Positions 36,850 to 46,539 of a stretch of DNA of 64,000 bases are shown piece by piece (the stretch's first letter is position 1; the number at the start of each line of letters is the position of its first letter). The notes under the pieces are model-generated. The model saw nothing but the letters and a program-made list of their open reading frames with translations, had not been told where the DNA came from and searched no databases. This DNA is from Acanthaster planci (taxonomy: Eukaryota > Echinodermata > Asteroidea > Valvatida > Acanthasteridae). The position numbers were made by a program, and so were the translations under genes. Location: the NCBI RefSeq assembly GCF_001949145.1, contig NW_019091357.1, forward strand, positions 1,295,210 to 1,359,209, written 5' to 3'.

Positions 36850-38740
36850 ATCAAAAGTGATTATTGATCGAAGTAACTTATCCTGTTTCTCCGAAGAGAG
36901 AGAAAAAAAGATGGTTTCGAGCTAAACAGACTTCTACTTTAGGCATGCACTTATGGTAATGGCACATAGCGCGGGGGAGGTAGAGTTTAGAAATTGTTAG
37001 CTTTCATTCATCGTCGACTGCCAAAAAACTAAAGCCCATGGTTTTCTTTGCCAGTATGACATTCCAAACCAGACCTCACTTTTTAATTAATTGGATTTCG
37101 AAATGTTACAGAGGCTACAATCTATATTTCAGATTATTTAGGAAAAAAATTTATTCATATTTATATTTATTATAAAATATTGATTTACGTACTCAGAAAT
37201 AAGGGTTTTAAACTTTTTTTATTTTGTCATAGAGTATTATGTATAAATTTCGAACAAATGGTAGTTTTTCTCACGTAGCTTGAGGGTTTTATTCTTGATA
37301 GCTGTTCTGTGATATTTAGAAACTGTGATATTTAATTAAAAACTTAAATTTTAAAGACTTAAAGCTCTGAAGAATGAACTTTTCATGTACTGTACTTATT
37401 GATGCACATATCCTTTTGACAGGATTCTTTATTATTGTGTTCAAGTGACTCAAACTGTAGTCCATTATTAGAGCAGTAAGGAGATTAATTTCCTCAGTAT
37501 TAAAGCAGGTTTATTCATTTTAAATAAACTCTAAAGAAAAGGAATAAAATTATGCATTCAACATGATCTTAGATAAGAAAAACTGTATCCACCATGTGGA
37601 TTGTAAGGTTCCTTATATTAAGGATAAAATTGTTATCCTAAGCGGTTGGAATCAAGTACTATAATAAAAACTACCTCACTATAATTTAATTTATACCTGT
37701 GATGATGAAGATTATTTTATCATCTATCTTTTTGTTATGCTGCTTTCTACGTTTCAATGCATCATTTTGTGGGTGTTTTATGTAGTATTTTTAGATTAAT
37801 TAACAGACCTGTTGATATTGTTGTTAAAGCTGTAATTGTTTGTCGAACGAAGCTACAAAGCAAACTATGCATGGATAATGAAAATGAATAGAGCTCAAAG
37901 TTTCAGAATTGCTGTCTTTGCTTATTAATTTAAAGTGTTTGATATCTGTGTTTGCCTGGGAAAAATCATTTCACCCCGTTCAAATCCCCTCCAACCTGTT
38001 CAACCGGAATCCGATGTTCCAACATCAGATAGAAAGCTCCGACCTTTTTCACTAAAAGAGTCTCTGTCCCACTTGCCCCTAAATAGAAACGAGAATCATT
38101 TCGCCCGTATCTCTTTACTCAAATTCATTGCGACTTTGGTTAATTCCGTAACGATCTGCTGAAATGGTGTTGGGGGGGGAAACATTTGTGTTGAATAGCA
38201 GCCTTATCCAATTTATTGGAAAGTCACTGGAATTTAGTTTTCTTTATAGAAACAGCAAACTACTTCAGCAGAAACTTCACCCCTTGATACGTGTTGAATA
38301 TTTCTGTTGCTTAAAGCTACACAGGTGGAATAAAGAGTGAAAAAATACATATTTTGACCAGCTGTTTCTAAACATATCAAAGTAAAAATGAAATTATCTA
38401 AATTTATATTTTTAATAATTTATGCTTCAACTTGGACAGTTTTCTAGTAAAATTGTGTAGCGTCAACGATGGCGCACTTTTCACAGGCTTGGCAGCCCGA
38501 ATTAATAAGCTGATCTAAAAATGTTCACTGCCCATTATCAGTGGGTTTCGGTTGCTGCTTAATTGTTTGCACAATAACGAAAGATCTCCAGAACGAATGC
38601 TTACAATCACTTCAGAGAGCCGGGACTATTTCTCTTTGGAGTTGCACAACCAACACTACTATGAACAATAGTATCGAAAGCTTGGGTGTCATGTAATTCG
38701 GGCTGTGCTTTGTGTGTCGCTGCTGCGTTATACACACAAG
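36850..38740. other. AT-rich intergenic region past gene c
   Basis: Very AT-rich between about 37080 and 37800, with ATTTA motifs at about 37150-37190 that may still belong to a longer gene c 3' UTR. No gene is recognised. A short G run lies near 38171. Confidence 0.5.
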
Positions 38741-38916
38741 ACAAGATATGGGACGGAGGGGTACCCCCTTACCTGTCCAATCCCTATACACACTCTACAC
38801 TATTGTTACCTAACACATCCCCCCCTAGAAGTCTGTAAAGAATTCCTGAAATTCCGATCAAACAATGATCAACACAAAGGCGGGGGGGGGGGAGGCTCTC
38901 TCCGTCCCATATCTTG
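38741..38916. repeat. MITE family B, copy 2 (inverted orientation)
   Basis: Bounded by inverted termini CAAGATATGGGACGGAG and CTCCGTCCCATATCTTG. The interior contains CTATTGTTACCTAACACA, the reverse complement of the core in the copies at 32.0 and 42.8 kb. A run of about eleven G lies just inside the right terminus. Confidence 0.85.
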
Positions 38917-39504
38917 CTTCAAATGCTGTGTTAAACATAGCCCAGCCTGTACCCGGTACCATTTGTCATGAGATCGAGAGCTCTAAGTCGGTTTCGTTTG
39001 GGCTGGTTAGGGCAAGTGTCCTTTCCAGTTCTCCAGATACCACGTTCCCTCTCAACAGCGTTCAGCAGGTCGAGTACTGTTGCTCCACCGCCCTCCCCCC
39101 GGTTTACTTAATGCAAAGTGGAACAAATCACGATGACGTCACTGATTGCTTAGGCAATGTTGCTATAAAAAAAGAACTGCCTATCAAGCACTTTATTTTA
39201 ATGACATTTTCACGCGCAGGTTTCAAAATTTACACTTCGCTACTATAAACTGTATGTGTACTTGTATTTTAATGCTAAACCATTTCATAATGTATGGAAC
39301 ATTTTTTACGGCGACAATGAAAGTATCTCAAATAATCTTAATGTGGTTTTAACAGAACTTCCTCTTAATTTGCAAAGGAAATTTTTAAGAATACATGTAC
39401 CCAGGCAAACCTTGACCAGCATTTGACAATATCTAAGAAAGCTTACATACTTAAAATAATCGATTGACTTAGCGAACAACGACAAATCAAGCAGACATTT
39501 CTGT

Positions 39505-39805
39505 ATTACATCCCTGTGAGTCGGGGTAAGGTTACCTTTGGGGACCGAGCCTTTGAATATTGCGCTCCGTATCTCTGGAATAAACTCCCATGTCATATTA
39601 CGTGTGTTACCAGTGTTATTACTTTTAAATCAATGTTAAAAACTTTTTAAGAAAGCATTTTATTAATTTAGAACATTTTTGTTTGGTCTATTTTATTCTA
39701 TATATCCTTGTAGCTAGATTGTTAATTTTTTATATTGTAACGTGCTCTTGAATATTTTATGGAATGAGCACTATATAAATTTAATTTAATAATAATAATA
39801 ATAAT
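39505..39805 (+). mobile_element. 3' end of a non-LTR retrotransposon (CR1/L2-like)
   Basis: The plus strand encodes F-G-D-R-A-F-E-Y, then A-P-Y-L-W-N-K-L-P, then F-K-S-M-L-K-T-F followed by a stop. This is the conserved C-terminal end of many CR1/L2/Rex-type LINE ORF2 proteins (F-G-x-R-A-F...P-x-L-W-N-x-L-P...F-K-x-x-L-K). About 150 bases further, after GAGCACTATATAAATTTAATTT, comes an (AAT)n tail, typical of such 3' ends. No reverse transcriptase is present upstream, so it is a 5'-truncated copy. It lies antisense, just downstream of gene d, and may be part of its 3' UTR. Confidence 0.75.
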
Positions 39806-39946
39806 CCCAGTAAGCTTTCAGCTCTAGCTCTGCAACTTTACTAGCATTAAGTGTGTGAACGTGACAACCGCATCCCTGGGTGAAAAATCATGAGGTCATA
39901 ACAGTTCTTTAAACTTCAAAACCAAATTTCACGTCTTTAAAGAAGT

Positions 39947-41368
39947 TTAAATCCGCTCATTGAGGCGTTTGGGTATAATGGTGCATTGGAAAGCTACAAT
40001 CTGTTCTAGGTCTTCCACGTCGTACTGCATGATACCGCCCCGTTGGTCACACCCCCTCTGGCGTAAGACCTTGGTTAGGTAGGGGACTGGTTCACATCTC
40101 GTCCCCTCAATCAAGGCACCGTGCTGGTCCAGGCAGGCGCCGCATCGGTTGACGGCGTGAGATACGCTGACCGGGTAGCGGTGCGGGTCCCTATCGACAA
40201 CGTACCGCCACGGACACGTTGCGATCTCGTTCACGGCCCCGTCTTGGGGCGATTTCTCCCCGACAGGGCAGTCCAAATCTGACGGAGTATCGCCCAGGAG
40301 GCTAGTTGGATTGAAAATATGAATGTCTTGGACTGAGCGCCGAGGTTCAACGTCCCCCTCGTTGCCCGGGGGGCTAAGCACGACTCCACCGTTCTCTATC
40401 AGTAAAGAGAGAAGGTGGACGTCATCAGGAACGAGGCAACTGGTCTTCTCTTGATCTGCCTTCACCATTATCGACAGGAGCAAGACGACTGACATCATAG
40501 TAGTCTGCCCCCTCAGTAGGTGGGTTCTACGCAATGAGCCTGACTGAACAAGTACAAGAATATGAGATATTTTTTTTACAAAATTGTCACGGGACTGCAA
40601 ACGGTTTATTCCAAGCTGCCTGTTATGGGAATAACCAGATGATGAAGAAAGGAAGGAAAAACCCTGAAATTAAAAGCAGAACTTTCACACTCGCAAACGA
40701 TGTTACATATTGAAAATATGTTAGATTTGAAAGAAAAATGCATTAATTCCACCCTGAATCCGAAATTACCATTTCAGCGTTGCCTATCAAAATCATAGAG
40801 GGGTTATTTCCTGCCTCAAATGCCCCAACAGTGGTAAAACAATCAAAGTGAATACGTAATGCGCTTTATAAATGTCAGATTGCAAAAAGAAAATTTTCAT
40901 GACATAAACCTCGAGAGTGCCCTTTGATCCTCAAACCCGGATGTGGCAGAGGAGATTTATTTCTGACTGATACGCAGTGATATAGTAAGCGCACATGCTG
41001 GCTAGCGCGCTTAACAATAATTGCATGTTGACAAACGGGGAAAATCCCCAAAATAATATGCCGGCGGGATCCTTTTCCGTTGCGTCGTTTTCTCATTTAG
41101 GAGGTGTATTTGGAATTATTTTCTTGGTGCCAAACAGACACCATTCAAACAATACAGACACACTTCGAATGCTGAGGTATATTCGGAAAGAATCCCAACG
41201 ACAAGTTGCCTGTGTTAGGCGAAAGAGGTTTCACGACGAAGGTTGAAATTACAAACATAAACGAGAGGGCAAGTTATTTCTCGTTGGTATGCTCCGATTA
41301 AAATACAGCAATACGACCCACCCTTATAAAGACTGCGAAAACAGATTGAAGACAGGGACACATACCAT
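39947..41368 (-). CDS. IL17-like: IL-17-like cytokine, gene d (exon 1 inferred)
   Basis: Secreted IL-17-family ligand. The main exon is 40504-39947 after acceptor GGGGGCAG. The best exon 1 is a lone ATG at 41368-41366 directly followed by GTATGT, giving 186 aa. Translation could instead start at ATG 40498 or 40495 within the main exon. Signal core: M-S-V-V-L-L-L-S-I-M-V-K-A. C80-P precedes the domain. Domain: C98-P-W-R-Y, H-R-Y-P, A-V-N120-R-C122-G-A-C125, C138-E-P-V-P-Y, V-L-R-Q-R-G-C153, then V-A-F173-Q-C175-T-I-I. As in gene c, the first loop Cys (Asn here) and the first Cys of the terminal pair (Phe here) are missing. The tail K-R-L-N-E-R-I lacks the usual R-P. It converges with gene c. 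The promoter is unclear: only CATAAAG at about 41408-41414. The domain exon is certain; exon 1 is moderate. Confidence 0.82.
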
Positions 41369-42768
41369 TGTTGATTGACTTGATCTTCAGCTTACAAACG
41401 ATTCAGCTTTATGTACGACTGCGAGAGAGACTATCGAAGTGGCAGATCTGCAGGGTGTAGACAAACTGGTGATTTGGTGTCTGCAACAAAGCACAAATTC
41501 GACCCGCGCTGCTAGTCCATCGACGACGCTGGCGCTTTGCCAGAACACAAATGTGGAGCATGCGCAAAGTGGGGTGTTGTTCTCACCACATAAAGTGTTG
41601 CCGGCATTTGGAGAGTTCCCTTGTGGCAGGGATGGTGGGGTAGTAGGAAGTCGTGTTGCTGTGGATTTCAGGCGCGGTTTCTGTTTTTCTCTGAATCGCG
41701 ACAAGAAATGCAATCATTATAGGACCAACGATTCCTGAAATAAACGCAGGACTGACTATATACAGTCATTGGTGATGCGCTCTTCTGGAAAGGGCAAAGT
41801 TCAACTTATTTTTTTCTGTCGTTCTTTCGTTTTCACATTGAGGACTTGTCAACAGTCATTCTCATTGTGTATTGACGTACGCTGAGCGAGCCCGGTACAC
41901 GTGTTCTCTGCCAAGGAATAAGCAAATTCGGGCAGTAAATGAGTAGGCCTTTACCGTCCCACAATCTCTACAACCACCCTAAGTTCAAGTCAAACATACC
42001 AGGCGGCCTATTGTCGTTGTGTTTTCGAAGTTATCAATGATTTCGTCTGCACAGAGAGGTTAATCACTTGAAAACCTGAGAACGGAATTTAGGTCATGTT
42101 TGTGAGTCATCAACTCCTAAACAAGAAGACCCGGAAACCGGGGAATATTTTTGGGGGTTTTCTGGTCAGATGTATGTTTACTTGTGTGCCATTCTGTGTT
42201 TTTGTAGTCGTCGCACTCCCTTCCCGATAAATCCTGATTATGCATTCTTCTCCAAATTGTGTAAAATTCTGGCAGGGTGGCTCTTCCGAGTCATCAAAAA
42301 GGTAGTATCAAAAATTATCTGCGCCAATCCCGTAGACACGGAAGTTCCATTTCCACAGGTGTTTAGTAATTGCCCCTAGGTAACTGCTCAACTTCAGACA
42401 ACAAAGACGACCTTCTTTAGACCCTGCAACCCAAGACTAGGTGTGGGGGGACCGGAGAGGAAGGTGAACGGTACGGCGTGGGGGGGTAGGGAATAAGCCT
42501 TTTGCAACTTCAATTGAATAACATCTTGCACACCGTGTTATCTTAATGCGCATAACCGTGACGATTTGATTCCTCAGACTAAAAACACTGTTGCTGTATG
42601 TACCTCGTGATTGGGGGCAAGCTTTTGCATAGCAACCCCCATCCCTAGAATGGACAGGTTCCTTTGTGCCCATCTTATCCATTGAGGACAGTGTATTGAT
42701 GCAAGGCGTCTTGCATGTAACTTAGTAAAAGCTTGCCCCGAATCCAGCGGTAAAGCAACTCGTATGAT

Positions 42769-42939
42769 GCAAGATATGGGGCGGAGAGAAACTCCCCCCT
42801 CCTTTGTCTTGGTAATTGTTTGATTAGAATCTAAGGAATTCTTTACAGACTTCTAGGGGGGATGTGTTAGGTAACAATAGTCTAGAGTGTGTATAGGGAT
42901 TGGACATGTGGGGGGGCACCCATCAGCCCCATATCGTGC
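42769..42939. repeat. MITE family B, copy 3
   Basis: Termini GCAAGATATGGGGCGGAG and (reverse complement of the right end) GCACGATATGGGGCTGA form the inverted repeats. The core TGTGTTAGGTAACAATAGTC and AGGGATTGGACATG matches the copies at 32.0 and 38.8 kb. Noncoding. Confidence 0.85.
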
Positions 42940-43120
42940 ACGGTATCTAGCAACAGTGTCTTTACTAAGGAGAATTCAAATAGTTATGTTCACGTGAATT
43001 TAAAGAACTCGGTGTACCTGACTTTATTATATATTTCGCAAAAGGCTCATTAAGGCACTTCCATATAACATGTGCGTCAACACATGCGCCCAGCGTTAAT
43101 TGTGTATCCATTAAAATCGC

Positions 43121-43213
43121 CCCGGGCGCGATTTTGACGGTCGAACGCAACGCACACGTTTTTTCACGTCCGTGAAAGTGAAACGCATGAAAACATCGTG
43201 TACGCAACGCACC
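43121..43213. repeat. Dispersed repeat family C, copy 2
   Basis: Collinear with 28697-28800: CGATTTTGACGGTCGAACGC then GTGAAAGTGAAACGCATGAA. It is slightly shorter because of an internal gap. Confidence 0.7.
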
Positions 43214-44812
43214 CAAAAAAGGTAAATAATCATGAGAATAAGCGTATGAGAATGCGATGTGTTGAATCTTCATCTCGCAGAACAAATTTTCGTAAGTTGT
43301 ACTGATAATACGGGCGATTCACAATAGTGCGCCACCAAGAGTTTGCATTGCGTTGGCCAATCACAATACGCGAAATCTGCCGACACAATGCGCGTTTGGA
43401 AACTGGGGTAGACAAATTTCGCGCGCTGTGATTGGCCAGGAATCAGCGACGTTTTAGATTAGGAGCCGGGGAAACCTCCTACCAGCGTGGGTTGTGCCCG
43501 TGGGTGCCCTTTCCCATTAAAATGTTGACCTGTGCACAACCTATGTACAAGCAGTACGTCATCAGCTTTCGGAACCCCATCCTTAAAAAAAATGCACCCC
43601 TGGGTGTAAAGCCTGGTTTCCATATCAGACGTAAGAAACGCAGCGAGTAATGCAATCAAGATGCAAATTGCAAAAATGTCAAATGGAAGTATCACTGAAA
43701 ACGCAGACAAACGCAATGCAGCCTGCGAACGATCGGCGAAGTTGAGCCAGGTTCAACTTTGCCAACTGTCTGCGTCGAGTACGATGGCATGACCGGCGTG
43801 CAACGATGTCCCTCTTGCTTATTGCCATGAATTTTGCCCATTTTCTCCGTAATGCTTAATTATTACACCCTTATAATCAACTAAATTGCTGACCATCAAC
43901 GAAATGCATGAAATTGGAGTACAGGTTTGGCATCAATCTAAAAGGGTATTTTCCGCAAAAAAATTTACAGAGTTTCGGACGCCATTTTGTTTCAATTTTT
44001 GGGTGGAATGATGTCATGTACCGTCTCTTCTGTTCATGTCTGCGTCTTAACGTCCTGCGGACCTTCTGCGTTACAAACGACCATAGTTACGCCACTGCAT
44101 GGAATAATCCTTACACAGACCCCCTCCCCTGCATTGGAGGGCCAAAGCTATTGCTTTTGTACTGACCGATGTCCATAGGTTACAAGCAGCTGTGGTGAGT
44201 AAAAGACTGTGACCCTAGGAACTCGAAACGAGTTGCGTACAAAATCTTTGTAAAAACCCCAACTATTTGGCATCTGCGGAGGCAGTTTTCAAGAAAGATA
44301 TAGGATGAACAATCTTAGACATCGTGCCGAAGGGGGAAGATCTTTTTATTCTTGTCTCATGGTGGCATGCAGGCTAATCAAAACAGTGATCAACGAAATG
44401 TTCAGAAATGAGACTTCACATTGCGCATGTGCATGGAAAATGTTTATGCATGTAGTCTGGAAATTTGGACTTGAAATCGCTTTGTTTGCTTTTTCATCAT
44501 AATATACAAAGAGAAGATTACTTAGAAACTAGTCAGCACTTTGGGTAATTTCTTTAATTAGTTTAGCACCACTTACAAAAATTCATTTATTTTTATACCG
44601 GAACAGTTATATTTGTCATTGTGTCGGAAACTAAACATTAATTTTCCCCCTTTCAACGAAAAAAAGGATGTAAAACTAATCTACAAAAAAAAAAGAAAGA
44701 AACGTGACTAACTTTAAAAGGAAGTAGTGTTACGTCAACAGAATCACAGAAATAATTAGCAACTGTCTAAATCGATTAAATTCATCAGCCGTCGTTTCTC
44801 ATAGCGTCTGTG

Positions 44813-44902
44813 TATAAAAAGAATATGCGCGTATCTGATATAACATTAGCCACACAACATGACGGAGTGTCGACGATAAAGATGGTGAAAGGTACTGTGA
44901 TC
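44813..44902 (+). other. Orphan promoter plus short first exon candidate
   Basis: TATAAAAAG at 44813-44821 is followed 60 bp later by ATG at 44882, seven codons (M-V-K-G-T-V-I) and then GTAAGT at 44903, phase 0. This mirrors the layout of gene a (TATA, four codons, phase-0 donor). No IL-17 domain exon on the plus strand follows before the sulfotransferase gene. The nearest acceptor (TTGTTTTGACAG at about 45009) leads into about 25 more codons ending in TAA with no domain. It may be a remnant of a lost or moved gene, or coincidence. Confidence 0.25.
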
Positions 44903-45626
44903 GTAAGTCCACACCAGTGACCTTAATCAAATTGTTCCCTCAGCGGTTATAATGGCATAAACAATCAGTTTGAGTGAACTGATCAAAATGCCTTCCTTGT
45001 TTTGACAGCATCACAGAATTTGGAACATGGCGGTGATACGCCTCACGCTTTCTACAGGGTTAAAAACGTCGCTGAGAGGTTTGTAACCGAGACCATCGGG
45101 TGACCGAGATTGATCAAATTAATGGTTTGAATCTCTTCGGGATACCAGAGGATTGTGTTTTGGAGAGACGTCAACGGCATGCGTTCAAGTCACCGCGTTG
45201 GCGCGTCTGCTCCTGTACGTTACGTAGGACTCCCAAAGGATCAACTCCTTAAGTTCATTACTGTCAGGGAACAGGCCAACAGAACAAATGTCTTTTAGGA
45301 TTCATACTTCACACTCAGCGTGCATGCTTTCTAGCATTTTGCTTTACGTGTGGGCCTATTCACAAAAATACGTCATTGATTCTAACTTATAGACATATCT
45401 TTTCATGCAATTACAGGCTAATTTAAAGCGAATCTACATAATTCTTAAGTAATAATGCCACTTATCAGTTTTAAAATAATTTTCGTTTGGAAATAAGTGT
45501 TTCCTTCGTCTTCCTCCTGGGAATGTGAGTATTTTTTTACGAAAAGCACTAAAACATAATTTGGGTAATTTTCTTTACTAAGATAATGATTCTTGCAAAT
45601 TTGCCAGTTGTAATAAACAGGTACCA

Positions 45627-45632
45627 TTTATT
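45627..45632 (-). terminator. Possible poly(A) signal of gene e
   Basis: AATAAA on the minus strand about 75 bases after the gene e stop codon. Confidence 0.4.
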
Positions 45633-45705
45633 CAATGATCAGTTGAAATTATATCATGTTCATCAACACGGAAACCGTTTAGGAACTCCTTCGCCGATGA
45701 CTTGG

Positions 45706-46368
45706 TTAACCTCCCATAATTCCAGGGGGCCTATTACCAGTGGGAGTCTCTGGTCTCATGCAAGCGCAGGCTACGGGGACTTCCAACCAGTCGAGGTTAT
45801 ATTTCACCAGGCCTCCCGAGCAACCGTTTCGTCGCAGTATCGGCATTCTGTACTTGACCTGTCGGCATTCCATATCTGGTATCTCGTTCTTGGCCCCACC
45901 CTCACGGCTTAGGCAACCCTGGCACTGACACACGGCCCAGGCGAGCTCGCTCGGATACCGGTTCGGGTCGTGGTCGTGCTGGTAGATCCACGGGCAGGTG
46001 GATGCCCTACTCGGTCCCCACATCTGTTGCACCGGCTCCAGACTCGACGGACAGTGGGCCTCGGAGTCTGGCTCATGGTCCTCCTGGACAGGTACGTGCA
46101 CCGATTGCAGCGGTTGAAGCCCTGACGTGTTGTAGGACAGGAGCCCAAACAGACGAGCGTCGATTGTGGAGAGGACATGAACTTCGACAACTGAGCCAGA
46201 GCATCCGGGAGGGGTGCTGACTGGTGTAGCTAAGGGCAAGGCTTGCACGAGAGACGGCATAGCGAGGCAAAACAATGTGCTAATGCTCATAGCCATCAGA
46301 AATGACTTCCCAAAGAGCAGCCACCCACTTTGCGGCGAAAAACACGAGGCAGGTCTGCAGTAACCCAT
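45706..46368 (-). CDS. IL17-like: IL-17-like cytokine, gene e (single coding exon)
   Basis: Secreted IL-17-family ligand, 220 aa from ATG 46368 (context CCGCCATGGG, strong). The signal-like segment is M-A-M-S-I-S-T-L-F-C-L-A-M (from residue 25), with likely cleavage after V-Q-A43. So either translation begins at Met25 or the protein has a 24-residue leader before the signal, and a hidden intron in this leader cannot be excluded. The long variable segment contains C56 and N-T-S (N80). Domain: C106-P, C125-P-W-I-Y, N-R-Y-P, A-V-C147-Q-C149-Q-G-C152, C168-R-Q-V-K-Y, I-L-R-R-N-G-C183, V-A-C201-A-C203-M-R-P. All canonical cysteines are present. The C-terminal tail N-R-P-P-G-I-M-G resembles gene b. 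No intron is seen between TATA box and stop. It is tandem with d on the same strand. Confidence 0.9.
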   Translation of the reverse strand: MGYCRPASCFSPQSGWLLFGKSFLMAMSISTLFCLAMPSLVQALPLATPVSTPPGCSGSVVEVHVLSTIDARLFGLLSYNTSGLQPLQSVHVPVQEDHEPDSEAHCPSSLEPVQQMWGPSRASTCPWIYQHDHDPNRYPSELAWAVCQCQGCLSREGGAKNEIPDMECRQVKYRMPILRRNGCSGGLVKYNLDWLEVPVACACMRPETPTGNRPPGIMGG

Positions 46369-46530
46369 GGCGGTATACTGCGTCAAAGCAAGTCTTTGTT
46401 TAGCCTTTAAAGTAAAATTTGCTGGCCAAGATTTTCGATCAGGATGCTGAGCTGAGTCGCAGATAAAAATTCATGTGAATTTAAACTGGGCGATATGGTG
46501 CATGATAATCTTGGGTGCCAAATTCTGTCA

Positions 46531-46538
46531 CTTATATA
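46531..46538 (-). promoter_or_regulatory. TATA box of IL-17-like gene e
   Basis: TATATAAG on the minus strand, 163 bp upstream of the start codon chosen for gene e and identical to the octamers of a and c. Two short upstream ATG frames lie between it and the start. Confidence 0.55.
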
Positions 46539-46539
46539 C

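Noticed and set aside
41439-41738. Pair of opposed open frames of about 100 codons
   Set aside because: No recognisable domain and no splice context; both frames look like chance openness in GC-rich sequence.
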